DNA of 64,000 nucleotides from Lumbricus terrestris (GCA_949752735.1 OX457036.1:92183368-92247367); one strand, 5' to 3'; shown: positions 1 to 14,200, numbered from the stretch's first letter. The notes: generated from the letters alone by a model not told the origin. A program made the numbers and translations.

Positions 1-1737
1 AATGATCCGTCAAAATGTTTTTCATGAAATTGGCATGATCAATGCCAAAATAAATTATTTTGCAGCAAGGTTCGGGCCAAGTGAAGTAAAGTACTTAATG
101 AAAAAGTTAGCAATAACTTGAAAATCTGTTGATAACCTGCAATTTAAAGTCGACCTATAAATTGTTGCTGCATGTGGGACAAGTATTATTGTGTAATTAC
201 CAAAATTGCTATTAACACTTTGTGGTACAATAATTTAATAGACAGTTTCAATCAATCAATCAATCAATCAAATATTTTATTTTTGCAACCAAAGTATACA
301 TGACAGGTTTACACATCTTGCTCATTGGTCACAAAAAGGATGCCCTAAAGGGATCAAATTATCCCGCTGTCTAGGGATGTGAGGTGGCCATGACGAAATT
401 TTGCAAAATTAACACAGTGATTAACAAAAGTGACAAAGCACAATCAAGCAATTTATGCTAAAGTTCAAAAGTATGTAAGCTTAGAATTCCAAAAATGAAT
501 GTTTTCATATCAAGCTATTGGCTGGGGAGTTGTGCGTCATGGACACAAGGAAAGAGAGAGTAGTAGTGGTTTTGTTTGGTGCTAATAGTTGGTGCAAAAT
601 TAAATGTGGGTACTTTATTTCATGCCTGAACTATGCCACTAGCAAAAGTAAAAAAAGAATTACACAACTAAGTAATAATTTACCCTAAGCTATCCTTTCA
701 ATGGCTGGTTCAGAATTGCTTGGGCTTTGCCAGCTTGAATTTCTGCAGTTCCTAATTTTATTGCATCTGTGATCCTAAGCTGACTGCTTGATGTAGATAA
801 GAAGCACTTCCTGATGTTACAGGTCCCAGGTCACACCACTCACTTTTATTTAATTAATGTATTAGTGTTAGGGCCTATGATTAATTATTACAGTTGCTCT
901 AACTATTTTGCACAATGGATGCTGAATGTCTAAAGTAGTATAATTTTTAAATTGCTGATTGCCGAGCACACTCAGTCAGCACTGAGGGCCAGCCTACCCG
1001 GTATTTTTTCAATGATCCATCTCATGAAACGTGAGAACAGCGACATTACTAAAGTTACACCTGTAGCTTATCAACACTCAAGATCCTGATAAGATAATAA
1101 AAATCACTATCTCAGTTGTAGGTGGGAAATTTAAGTCACTGAAGTTTTATATTAACTACATAGGAAACTGAAGAAAGAAATCAAACATCTGCCATTAAAA
1201 AATATGGAGCAAGACGAAATGATCTAGTTTTTGGTGATTAGTTATGGAAAGAAAAACCAGAGTTATTTGTGGTCTGCTGCATTTAAATGTTTTGTTTCCT
1301 TTCAGCTTAAGTTATGCCTAAGATTAATACGGTAATTAGCTTGCATGTGCACTGGAAATTTGCGACTGACGACCATTGTTTGTTTGAGGCTACAAGGTTT
1401 CATGGTCATACATCAGTTTTGTGGCTCTGTGTGCTGTAAAAAAGTTCAAACAGTATAAATTCGTGCGAAGCAATCTTTGCACATGAACTCATGAAGCTCT
1501 GAAACTTGTCGGACCTACTCTGAATTTTATGCCTCAAGCCTGCCCATGTGGAGCCCATTTGGGACCAGTATGCCCATTAATGGATCTGTATAGAGCACAT
1601 TCTGGTCTCATCTGGTGCCCATGGAAATGCTAAATGGACTAAGCGATGATGATGGGTAGTTACGCAATTAAGAGAGCTGTGTCATTTTTATCTATCCTCA
1701 TGGAAACCAATGCATTTATTGAACATTTGTGATTCAG
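1..1737 (+). other. Partial intron 1 of rGC copy A, with duplicated segment 404-1288
   Basis: No coding sequence was recognised. A short (CAAT)n run lies near 248. Bases 404-1288 match 62266-64000 closely over the whole length apart from small indels and one transposon in the second copy. Before 404 the two loci show no similarity that I can see. Confidence 0.75.
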
Positions 1738-2206
1738 ATATTAAGTGAGGATGAAGGACCAGAGTATGTGGCAGTTGTTATTGGTATGATATGCAATCAG
1801 CCATGTCGGGCACTTGGTTCCTTCTATGGATCTGCATGGGTGCCTGTTTTTTCGATCGGCTGCAACTCTGATATCCTATCAAGACTTGTAGAAGAGGATG
1901 GTTTTCCATCATTTGGTCGTGTTATGTCATCTTGGAAAACGCTTGTCGACGTCACAGTCAAGTTGGTTAAGCATTATGACTGGAAACGCATTGCCATCAT
2001 TGCATCTACTGACAAAGACTGGCTTAGCATTGCACCTTATCTGAGGGATGAGTTGAAAAAAAATGGTATAGTCTCTGAAACAAATCACACAGTACTGGAC
2101 GAGCGAGTAGTTGGCGATTTGTCAAACAGTTCGAAGGTTTACATTGAAGCTAAGAATGCGTTGGCAGCTCTGACCACTCCAGGAAATACTGTGACACCTT
2201 ACCACA
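1738..2206 (+). CDS. rGC copy A exon: N-terminal lobe of ligand-binding domain
   Basis: This exon begins in phase 0 after ...ttgtgattcag and ends in phase 1 before gtaggt. It encodes 156 residues of a periplasmic-binding-like (ANF_receptor) fold: start [16 protein letters not shown], then [18 protein letters not shown] and [12 protein letters not shown], which is the usual 'W..iaii' strand. The preceding exon, carrying the signal peptide, must lie before position 1; its counterpart in copy B (61217-61549) also ends in phase 0, so the two would join in frame. The alternative donor at 2212 breaks the phase with the next exon and was not used. Confidence 0.88.
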
Positions 2207-5200
2207 GTAGGTGAAACTTTGTATACAGGTTACATGTTTACTTTATGAATATGCACCGTGGTTCAACATATCATGTTACAAATTTGAAAGATATGAATCT
2301 TTCAATTTCATCTGCCGAAATTTAAGTTTACGAGCAATTTTCTTTTGGATTTTGTAGCAAAGTACTTCAAACATGAAAACAGTCTTTAATATTTTGTGAA
2401 GAAACTCTATGTAGTATGGGTGGATTATCTATAATCTATATAAATAAAAAGAAGATTCTGTCTGTCTGTGTGGCTGTCTGTCCGTTTCACCGGGATGCAC
2501 TTCCAGAGTTTTTGAGCTTTTCACTCCAAACCTTCACTACTGTGTAGATCTCGGCATGAAACACCCAACGAGGGGTTGGCGATTTCTCTATCACCATGGG
2601 GCGAAATCTCAAATATTTCCCAGCTAAAACGGAGCTAGTGATCTGAAACTTTCTACCTAGACAGAGGGTCATCAGAACCACCCGGTGGAGGAGTTGGCGA
2701 ATCTCCCAACCACGGGGCCAGGGTGGTTGCGAAAACCCAAACTTTGCAATATCCATTCCTTAGTTTCACAGCTATTCACTTGCAGGGGTCAGATGCACAA
2801 GAGGATATAACTCTTACTGAAAACATTCCAGCTACACCAAATGCTACCAGCTCACCTCGCCCCACTCAACACACACCGCCTCGCATGGGCCGGATGAGGC
2901 CAGGGTATTTTTTGTTGGGGAGGATAACATTTGTTTTCCGTAAAACAGCTATTGATCTGAAACATTGTACCTAGACAGAGGGCCATCAGGACCATCCAGT
3001 GGAAATCTTGGCGAATCTCTCCAACCATGGGGGCCAGGGTGGGGGCGAAAATCCTAATTTTCCTTGTTTCACCGGGATGCATTTCCAGTTTTTTTGCTTT
3101 TCACTCCAAACCTTCACTACTGTGTCGGTGTGGGCATGGGACACCCGCTGGAGGGGTTGGCGAATCTCTACCATGGGGCCAGAGTAGGGGCGAAAACCAT
3201 AATTTTCGCTGTTTCACCGGGATGCATTTTCACAGTTTTTCATCTTTTCAATCCAAAACTTCACTACTCTGTCGTGGTGGGTGGGATGGTGTTGGGCGTG
3301 GTTGGGGTAGGGTGGGTGGGGGTGGGTGGGAGTAGGGTGAGGTGGGCTGCGGTGAGGTGGGTGGTTGGGGGTTTGGGGTGGGATGGTGTGGGGTGGGGTT
3401 GGGGTGAGGGTGGGTTGGTGTGGAGTGGGGTGGGTAGGGCGGAATGACAGTGGAGTGGGGCTGGGGTGGGGTGGTGAGGTGTGGATCGGGCGATTGGGGA
3501 GCAGGTGTCACGAAATAGAGTATCCTCCGTTTTAATTGTATCCCCCAAATGAAGAGAAGTCAAATAGCAGATGGGAATTAATTTGCAAAAATAGACACTA
3601 ACATGTATATTTATTCCTACTAGATAATTTTGTTTGCTTTGGTTTTAGAGCCCTTAAAACATTTAAAAACTTAAGAACACCCAGAGTCACTAAATAAATT
3701 CGTGTTGCCTTTCTCTGAACATTGTTAAGGATACTTTAAACAGTTAGAGTCACTTAAAATTTTATTAGGCCTACAGCATAAAGTTTTCAATGATACGCAT
3801 TTTTCAATAAAGTTAATAGAATATGGTTGGCATAACTCCGAACGGCGGTCCCAAATTAAAATTGCTGTTTTTCCACGCTATTTTCATACTGCGCACAACC
3901 CCGTTGCTGCGCACAGCCTATTTCTGTATGTATTTGCTCAAACTTGGGCTAATTATCCAGTTCGCGGTGCTGCGTCAACTAGGGCGTCACGACGATTGGT
4001 TTGCAGACAACTCGTCTAACGACAAGTGGTCCCCAGGCAATTCGTCTAACGACAACTGGTCTACAAACAACTGGTCCAGCGGTTGAGAATTGGAAGCTGG
4101 ATGAAAGCTTTTACTCTATGGTCGGTGGCCATGTTGGTCGCCGATCCGGTCTCTGAGCTTCTACGATGGATTATTGTGTCTTGAGCGATAGACGCTCGAA
4201 AGCATCCGAATTTATAGATGACTTCTTAAATCGTGACTGCGCTCCAGACTTTTTCGACTCCGATTCGTGGATGTTTTGGATGGAAATTCATTTCGTAAGT
4301 CTGGCCTGGACCACGCTACCGATAATCGCCACTGGACGGATCCATTGCGAACCACCCACAAGGGATGCCAGGTTGCCACAACACCTCCGCCACCTTGCGA
4401 ATGATTGCCGTTCCCGCATACATGGATGGGACAAGAAAGAGAGATGGGACGTTGCAGCTACTGTCAACATCTAGCGAAGAACTCTATAAACTCGGTCCAC
4501 TACTCATCATCAGACGAGAAACTATCGGCAGGACTCATAATAATATACGCGCATTGGAGTTCGTCGGTGGTGACTCGATTTTGCTTTCGGGTGTCGTCTT
4601 TGCCCATAGATGACTCTGTCTGTCGTAGTGACTCTCTAACATCGTAGACTAGAGTTTCTGATGGGCGCCGTTCCTGGCTGCCAGCTTTGTGATTGTATTT
4701 GTTTTGTATGTTATGTCTTAGTTGGCGCCGTTGAAGGCTGCCATATTTGTCTTGTATTTGTTTTATGTATCGTGTTTTTATATGCTTGTAACTCAGAGTG
4801 CGTTTGCAGCTGAAGCTACCGAACCTGTTGTAGCCGACCTGCGTGTCGTGCGAAGCGGGCCGTATTTCGCATAACCTGTAGGCCTATCTGTAATCATTCT
4901 GCGGTTTGTCAGATTGAATGTCATTATTAAACGAATATATAAACATAGGTAAAATAGAGGTTGGAATTGATGGAAAAACGTAAAAGAAATGGAATCTGGA
5001 TGACGGTTCTTTTACAGGTGAAATAGAAGCTGGGTTGACGAAAATAACGCATGAGAAATAAAAGCTGGATAAAGGTGTTTCTAGTTCTGAAATAGAGGCT
5101 GGATTGATGAAAAACGCTTAAGTAATGGAAGCTGGATGAGGGTATCTTTATATATGAAATAGAAGCTGAATTGACGAAAATAACGAGCGAGAAATAGAAG

Positions 5201-8200
5201 GTATTTTTAGATCTGAAGTAGAAGCTGGATGCATGCTGAAATCTATATAAATAAAAATGTAAAAAGTTTGGTCCTAATAAGTTATCTCGGAAACTTCGTC
5301 ACCGATTCTTTTGAAATTTTTCGCAAAACACTCCGTTCGAACACGGTCGTGTTTGTAAAAGGATATCCTGTAAAGAAACAATTAAATCTCTTAGACAAAA
5401 AAAAAACTTTCTCCTCGAGTTGGCACGTTTATACGTTTTAACTCTCACGGAGACGTCCGCCATCTCGCGCATGCGCTGTCGATAGCGCTGTATATATAAT
5501 ATGGATTCGACCCACTTTCATTTCAACCGTCCAAAGATTTTAACTGGGTCACCAATCACAAACCTGGCCTGGGAAAGAGGTCACGTTGCATTCGAAGGCG
5601 CGCGTACACAATTCCAATTCCATTCGAATACCGTGTTTCTTTTCCTCCGATGTTGCTTTCAAACCTTCTATATGACCGGTTTTTATTCGAATAGCGGGTT
5701 TCTACTTCACCGATTGCTTTCAAACCTTCCATAGGACCGGGTTTGTATAAGCTTTTTTGGGAAAAAACGCAATTTACACTTTCTATTCAAATCCAGCGCT
5801 GCGATTTGCATTTCTACACAACGTTGCATTCGTTGCGCGCGTGTCTTTTTATAGCGCTATGCTTTTCTCGAAATAACACAACATTTGCATTCGATTTCAG
5901 CGAATTCAATATTTATTTGCAATTGAATGGGGCCGTGTGGGAGGAAGGGAGCGGGAGGGAGCGGGAGGAAGGGGAGGGAGGGAGCGGACGGGATGGAGGA
6001 GGGAAGGGACGGAGGGGAGGGAGGGGAAGAAACGGGAGGGAGGGGAGGAGGGGAGGGATGGAGGAGGGAAGGGGAGGGAGTGGGAATGGAGGTAGGGAGG
6101 GACAGAGGAACGGAGGGAGGGAAGGAGGCAGGGTAAGGGAGGCAGAGGAAGGGAAGTAGGGAGGGAGGGTGGGACGGTCTTTTCAGCCACAGCAACGCGT
6201 GGCCGGGTACAGCTAGTACATAAATGAAAATCATCAATATACAGCTTCCATTTCAGCTAGAAAACCATTAAATTTTTTCCATAAATCCAGCTTCTATTTC
6301 ATCAACACGTTGGACATATCTCTAACGGAGTTTATCAGCATGATGCTTTCCAGTGGCGCTTTAGCCACAAGTCGGATGTTTTCGGAAAGTACCTCAAGTT
6401 GTTGTGTCACAATTACAACATTTGACGATATAGACTATATATTTTAAGTTGGGACCACCGTTCGGAGTTATGCCGAATGGTTTATCCCCCCGGATAGTCT
6501 AGACCGGTTGAATCTATCCGTGGGAGATAGATTAATTCATCCCAAAGATAGTTTTACGGGGGAATAGAATATCAAGTGACACCGGCAGTGAGTGTCGAAA
6601 AGTAAGGAATTGGCCGGGAGCGGGGCGAATCCTAAATTTCCCGGGCAACGCCGGGTACACGTACCCAGCTAGTTTTAAATAAAGAATATGTTCCAAATGT
6701 CCTCCTGCGCACACAGGCCTTGGAGGCGCTGACACCATCGGTCAACAGCATCGTCGATAATCCTCTGATCCAGTCTATTCCACACTCAACGACCGTTATT
6801 TCAGATCGTTTACAACTTTACATCATGGATTGCTGTCTGGTGTCCTCGCTTTTGCATCACACTCCATACTAACGTATAGTCGACAGGATTTAAATCTGGG
6901 CTGTTCAGAGGCCATAATGTGAGATAAATGAAGTCTGCCATGGTGTCTCTCTTGTTAGCATTTCGATGGTTTCCCTCTAGAGCTCTGTGGGCTGGGGCAC
7001 TGTCATGTTGAAAACGAAAATATCCTTCTAGGGCTATAGATTTCTGATAACGGGTAGAAGATGCCGTGACAGGCTGACAGCAGAACGTTGCGATAATAGA
7101 CTCCGTTGATTTTTACTCTAGAATCACTGAAGACCAATGTTAATGGGAACGGCCAGGTGTCGAAACCGCAACGAACATAATAACCGACTTGCTGAAAGCT
7201 TAAATTTTGACAGATGAGGTTGAAAGATTCATGGTTTTCTATCCGTCCAAATTTATGACATGATCTGTTGGAATTATATTGTTGGTTCAACTCTCTAAAT
7301 ATTCTGAATTTTTTATTGTTTGATCATTAGGCATTTGAGATGTATGAATGACAGTTTGGCTTACTTTTTATTGAACCGTGGTGTATAATTTGTGCAAGTC
7401 CTTGCTGCAGTACATGATGGACTGCAGTATCTGAATGTAGTGTCTTTCAGCATCACATATCTTGTAGGGCAGTGGTTCTCAAAGTGGTGGTCCGCGGAAC
7501 GGTGCCGGTCCGCGGAGTACTGAGCACCGGTCCGTGGAACGAAGTTAAAATAAATTGAAATTATAAATTTATATAGGTCCTATGTGAAATTGTGAAATTA
7601 TTCAAATAGTTGTCCAAGACTTGTCAAAATTTCTGTCCCAATCTATATGGTGACCGATAATCAAGTAAACGCTGATCATGCATTGCTATAGATGTAGATT
7701 AGCAAACTTTCTAAAATAATGTAAAATTTGAAATATAAACGATGTGTTTGAAGCATTTCAAAGATGAGCTAACGCAAACAAACCTGTTTGGACAGATTTT
7801 TTGGCAAAAGGAGCGGCACGTACCGCTCAGAGCGAAGAAAATCATGAAAATTCTGAATTGGTTAAACTTTGAGTTTAATTTCTTAAAATTTGCAACTAAA
7901 TGAGAATAACATTGAGAAATAAGTAAAATTCTATCATATATATAGGGATATGTTTTAATTATTGAAACAAACCGCTAATTCTAATAGTCAGTAGCGGCGC
8001 TGGGGGAGTAGGGGCTAAACCCTCCTAAAAAGGCCATCCTTTTTTTCATGTAACAATAAAATATTTGGGCGATTTACCCCTCTAGTACCCCCCCTAAATT
8101 AAGCATAAGGCACGCACGGGATTTGCCAGACAGTTTTCCGGATATGAAAAAGGAAAAAAGAGGACCGTTTTAGAAGATTTCGACCAAATGAATAAAAAAA

Positions 8201-11200
8201 GTCATCAGAAATTTTGACGGCAGAAATGGAAATTTTTCGTGGGATTTTGGCCGATGACTAAAAAACGGGAGAAAATGGAAAATTTTCACCCGCGAATTTA
8301 GCCCCTCCAAACTGAAATCCTGGCACCGCCACATCTTTGTGTTATTATTATAGGTCGCTTGCGCTCGCCATTTTAGTTAGCGGTCCGCGAGCTTCAGCAA
8401 AAAATTATTGCCGGTCCGTGGCCTGCAGAAGTTTGAGAACCACTGTTGTAGGGAACTTACAACACAAAACATAATTATAGAATTGACAACATATGCAACT
8501 TACTGTGGACATAAATTTGTCAAGTTACTGGTATGATGCCATTGGATCAGATACCGGAAGATTAGATTGGGTGGGTCATCTGCGAAATTGATAGACAACG
8601 GACTAAGCATTAGCTCAAAATGCTCATGGAAGCAATGAAAAATTGAAAATCCAACAAAGGCCAAGATGGTTAGGCCTATATAAATTCATCATAGACATCT
8701 GTTGCTCCAGAATGCAAGTGTTTTAAGTGTGGAGAATAATCAACCCTCTGCGCTTTCAAGAAAAATTGCTTCTATTAACGAAGACTGAGCCAGCCAATTT
8801 GAGCAACCAGTTATTGAATATCGGAACTTCAAGGATTCAAAATTTACTGAATAATTCCTCTTAGTTTAAAAGTTGATAACCAGCCTGATAACTCTTTGAA
8901 GCGATATTGTCCTGCTTTGGTTTCAGTAGGCCTACTTCCTTTCAGACCACTCCCACTCTTGTCGCGCTTGGTCCTCCATTTTATGTGGTATTACCCCTCA
9001 AAATTCTGTTCTGTCTTATCGTAGGCCTATATAATTTTCTGGACACTGACGACCTTTCTTTTTCTATGAGTGTTAATATTCATCTGTGTGCAGACCTTTG
9101 CTAACGGCCTGGTGGATGCTGCCATTAATCATTGGATGTAGGCTACGCAAACCGTCTACGATCAAACTGTAATAAGACCTAGTTCATCTGACTTTGTGGT
9201 CTCTCTCAGTGCTAGTAGGCCTAGGCTATCTGCCTCTCATGCATTTACCACCTAGCCTACGTCATCTCCGTACTACCCGCCGGTGCCTCTCCTTTCATGC
9301 TGCTCCTGCTTTAATTCATGCCCACAACTGCACCAGGGTGAAATTTGGGAATGCATATTTGCTGTTATTACACTAGCTAATATATTTTGAAGCTTATTTT
9401 AGTCTGGTCATAATGCCGCTGACAGTATCACCGGTCCGGAGTTGTCTCGATTGACCTTAATTAATTATAGCTTACTTTATTTGGGTTACTTCGTTCTGGT
9501 TCCTCATTCAGCAGTGTATTCATTTCAATACGTTTTGTTGCCTCTGCTCGATCATGACTTAGAGATGATGACTTCTGCAATTATGTCCCAGGTCCTGGCA
9601 CCATATGTCCTGCTGCCCATAGACTCCTGACTATTCCTTGTACGCGTGCTGCTACATCTCATTCCAGAGGCTTGGCCTGTGTTGAGATCTACGACTCGGT
9701 TTGTCTATTCCAGAGTGGTGCATACGCCATTGCCCCTGAAATCTGTTTCAGGGTCAGAGTGCCACTGATGCGGTAGTATAAAACCGCGCATTTCAAATCG
9801 CACATTTCAAAACCACGCAGATCATACCCGCGCACGATCATAACCGCGCATCTGTTGAAGTTCGATATTCGCAGTTGAATGAATTATTTTCATCAATACA
9901 GCTTCCATTGGGGCAATAATTATTTTGTCATCTGTCCAACTTCTATTTAAATAGCAGTTATCTGTCTCAATCCAGCGCCTATTTAGTCAAGAATATTTTC
10001 AACAATCCAACTCCTATTTAAGGAAGAATCAGTTCATTTTCATCAATCCATCTTCTTTAAAGCCAAGAATTTTTTCATCAACCCAATTTCCAATTATATA
10101 TAAATTTTTACAGTCAAACCCACTTCGATTTAGGTAAAAGGTAGGACTATTCCATCGATCTGGCTTATATAGCTTACATATACAATATTGAAACAGAGAC
10201 TCAGTTTCATCCAGCTTCCATTTTTACAGGACAGTAGCTAATATCCACCAATCCAGCTTCTACTTCCGCCAAGTATTAGTTTCATCAATCCAATTTCCAT
10301 TTAGTCAAACACTTATTTTTCAGCAATTAAAGCTTAACAAGCATTTAAATTCAGCATGAAAGTAAATAGAAATTAATTAATTACGACTCAGAGCATTAGG
10401 AGCTTGGTAGCTGAACAATTCAAGTGCTGAAAACGACGAAGACAGCGATTAATTGCATGTGTCTATCAATGCGCGGTTATGATCGCCGCGCTTATAATCG
10501 TGCGTGGTTTTGTGCGCGCGGTTTTGTGTGTGCGCGGTTTTGTGTGCGCGGTTTTGTTTGCGTGGTTTTGACCGGATACCATTTAATAGACATGCAAATC
10601 GCACCGATTGCTTAAACTACAAGTATTATTCCTCGAATTCATAATGACACCAACTGCATTTGATTTTATGGCATTTTTCTTTCGCAAGGCAGCATTTTAA
10701 GCATTAGTTTTTAGGGTTGTTAACATGATGGGGCGATTATGCCTATAGATCAATTATATGAAACGTATGCGGCATGCAGCTGCGGCTCGCATTGAAACGC
10801 GCTGTAAAGTGGACCGATATGCTGCCACACATCAAAGTGAGAAGTCAACGCATCAGTCCTGCTCTAACGTAGGCCTACAGACTTTCGAACGTTTCGAGAT
10901 CGTTGGTACTGACTATATATATATATATATATATATATGCATAGTCGAAATTTTCTTGAACTAATCCATTGTTAGCGCTCCTTAATGCTCAACTTTCAGG
11001 TCAAAACTGTGAAGACGTATAGCTCTCTGAAGTCTGCAACTCTAACAGTTCCACTCATAGCTCCAGCGGCCACGAGGTTCATTATTTGCAGTTGTGTGCT
11101 AATTGGTAATTAAGTACCTGGCAATTACATCATATTATGTGACTTTGTGACTTAGATGCAAGAAATAGTAGGCCTAAGTAAAATGAATCAAAGACGAGTC

Positions 11201-14200
11201 GAATCGAGGAACAACGATCGGTTTCACTTCCAAGACGATAAAGTCGACGATTTTTTGATCGACTCGCCTTGGCCGAGTTATGATCGACTCGGTCTATCGA
11301 CTCGATCGACTGCGGTGTATATGTTGTAGTAGGCTAAGATATCCAACCTGTGTGCATGCTGTTTATATTGCAGTTTTTGTGTTCTTGATGTATGATGTTC
11401 AAGTGCTTGCATGTCTTATGGCTGCTCAGGATCTCAATTTAACAGCTACCCGAGCGTTTATAGCCTATGGCTATTCAGTGGGTGAGTGAATATAGTTTTG
11501 CTCTTATAACAATAACTAGCCCTACCAGCCGTGTACTCCCGAATTTAGTGGCATAACTCGTCACTGCTCTGCACCAGATGTTTTGCAGCTCAGTTCAGTA
11601 ATGCATAGAGAGCATGTCTATCAATCAATCTATCAATAAATAAATCAACCAATCAATCATAGACTGAATCAAAAAAGGCAATCAGTCAATCGGAATTTAT
11701 GTAGCAGACGTGAACAATGATCAAGAAGAAAGCGTTGATAACGAATGAATTTGCTAGTATTTCACGGAATTTGCTTTGAGTATTGCGCTACTCGCTATTT
11801 TGTATGCTCATCTCATCTGAACAGGTGTTTTAGTAAAAAAATTAGACAAAATATTACAAGAGTTACTGTTAACTACTATTGAAATCGAGTGTAAAAATTT
11901 GCTGCCATTTGTCATACAATTATATAGTGCTTGGCAGACTTTGACATTATTTCGGTCAGGTTAGGAATGTGCTAGTAATTAGGCCTTGAGGAAATGTAAT
12001 GTAACAGGTATTTCTGATCAATATCTCAGAACTGTAAACAAAGCATAAGGTAAGGTCAAATTGTTAGAAAGGATTTTGATGTGTTTTATCATTTTTGTTT
12101 GAGAGATAGTGACGCTTCATTTTGGCCGGATCGGAAAGATGATGTAATTTTGGCCCAGAAAGGTCTCATCTCGATTAACGTCAGACGACCGCTGGAACAT
12201 TGGAAAAAGTTTGAATCAGATTTCACGGACAAGTATAATGGAAATACAAAAACATATGGTGAAACAGAGGTGCATGTTTATCTAATCTTTGTCTTAAATG
12301 AACCAATTTTACATACCCGTTTCTTGTCACATGTGTTGCCAAATCCAGTGGCTCCGAATTGACATATTGCGGTAAATGCAGGGCTTAAAGTGTGCCTGGA
12401 CGGTTATGGACGGCGTCCATGTACTTGTTTTAAAATCTGCATGCCGTCCAGCCACTTATTAGCGAGCACAGACTGAAAAGGTAAAGGGCGTCCAGTCACT
12501 TCTTTTGGAGAGGCACGGGGCGTCCAGGCACTTATTTTTCCACTCTTTAGACACTGGGCAAATGTAGTAATAGTAATAATCATAACATTAAAAACAATAA
12601 ATATAATCTAGTGTCGTCGCCACCCTTAATTGTGCATTCTTTCATTACAGTTCGCCTTGACTATTGCTCGTCGCTCAACTCTGGCCTCCCATCCATTCGA
12701 ATAGTGTGGCTGGACCGAGTCTTACGTTCTGCAGTGCGTCTAATTGGACAAATTCCTGCTTTTTACCCGGCCGCACATTGAGTATAGAATTTCTGCTGTG
12801 GTTCGGCAATGTCGGCATGGTGATGCCCCAGACTATCTGCGTGAGCCATTCTGCTCCACGGGTAGGCCTATCCAAGGCCACCGCCCATCCATTCTGCCCA
12901 AGGGTGTGCTTTTGGTTCCATCCGCATGAACTCCAGCTATGCAAAATCGAGCCTTTACGTCGTGGTTCCAGTAGTTTGAAATGCGCTCCTACAGAAGCTG
13001 CGTCTGCTTTCTAAGGCTCTCGCTGGGGCAATTCTATTCAACTCAGAACTCTGCTTTTTTCCGTGCTAGAGTCTCTCCAGTGCTTCTGAGTAGTTTCATT
13101 GGAGAGGCACTATAGCAATTCTTGAACGAATGAATGATTATAATTACAATTTGTATGGTCCCATAACACAGCCATGCCTTCCATGTTAGTATGGCACCTC
13201 ACATCAGTGGCATAGACAGGGGGTTTCGGACCGTTTCGGGGGTTAAACCCACCATTGCCCGAGGGAAAAAGTTTTTTTAAAGGTTATTTTGCCTCTTAAA
13301 TAAGAAAAACAAAACAATTGCCTGTAACAATTGTTTTTCTTACTTTATTCCTTTTGTCACTTTATTCCCCTTTTATTTACTGTAATACTGTTGGGTTGGT
13401 GTCAGAAAGGGTATCCGGTCAGACCAAAAAATCCAAACCTCCCCCCAATCATAAATTCCTGGCTACGCCACTGCCTCACGTACAACTGGCAGCAGGGTTG
13501 GCCTTAGAAAACGAGTCCTGATTCGAAGAAGTTAACTGATTGCGCCACTTGCGGACAGGAGGAAGACCGTTGTAGCATCTGGGACGGGTCACTGAGAAGG
13601 CGCGATCACTGAAGCGGGTTCTCATCCGCCGAACACGAAGCTTTTCTCAAATGACCTCCCGATAGATCTATACTCGGGCATGTTGCATGAGTTGCAGGGC
13701 TTTTTTAACGTGCAGTTGTACACAAAATGTGCAGCTCTAAATGAATTTGTGCAGTTGTAGAAGCACTTCTGTACAGTTAAAACTAGTAAAAATAGGCCAT
13801 TGCCCTCCGATTGGAAGTAATTTACCATGGAGGATTGGAAAGAAAAGAATGGTTTGTGCAGTTCTAAAAATTCATTAAAAACAGCCCTGATGAGTTGGGT
13901 TGCACAAACGAGAGCGTTGCTGCAAGTTGCCATTTATATTTTCCCACGGATCACTGAACCTATTAAAATTCAAGAAAGTTAAATTAGCTTCATAACTCCA
14001 AGTTGTTCTCATGTACGAATTATAATGGCTTCACTAGACCATGCTGTTTTCGACGTAATTGCTGCTTTAAGCTAGACATAAGAATTTTGTTACGCTTCCC
14101 TTGAAAATTGATTTTGTTTGTTTCGCTTAGTTTAGGTTTGTCCGTGAACGAGATTTTGCTGTATTTTATTTTATAATACAGTACAACTTATAATATATCT

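Larger units (their letters stand above)
3502..6584. mobile_element. TIR element (GGTGTCACGAAATAGAGTAT family), interrupted copy
   Basis: The left end is GGTGTCACGAAATAGAGTAT and the right end is the diverged complement (...gaatagaatatcaagtgacacc). The same family occurs uninterrupted at 19273-19736, sharing internal sequence such as 'gagatagattaattcatcc'. Comparison shows that 3829-6474 is foreign to it. No clear target-site duplication was found. Confidence 0.65.
2435..6672 (+). mobile_element. Helitron-like element A, interrupted by nested insertions
   Basis: The 5' end TCTATATAAATAAAAAG follows an A. The 3' end GCAACGCCGGG...CAGCTAG precedes a T, which fits Helitron insertion between A and T and the CTAG 3' terminus. 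The left part (2435-3501) holds repeated blocks starting 'ttcaccgggatgca' (near 2487, 3067 and 3212) and a long G-rich tract (3275-3500). No Rep/helicase gene is visible, so it is non-autonomous. Sequence 3502-6584 is a later insertion; only the last ~90 bp on the right belong to this element. Confidence 0.6.

Noticed and set aside
2207..2215. Stop codon after YHSR as the end of a truncated receptor
   Set aside because: The frame is spliced at 2206 (gtaggt). The phase-1 end joins exon 11374-11481 exactly.
3027..3563. Overlapping 60-130-residue frames with Gly/Val or Pro/His bias
   Set aside because: G-rich tract of Helitron A read on both strands.
4166..4647. 102-, 82- and 80-residue frames as a small gene
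   Set aside because: They lie inside a nested transposon, overlap each other in different frames, and have no family resemblance.
5743..6237. 138- and 126-residue open frames
   Set aside because: They run through the purine-rich tract of Helitron B and have no protein-like composition.
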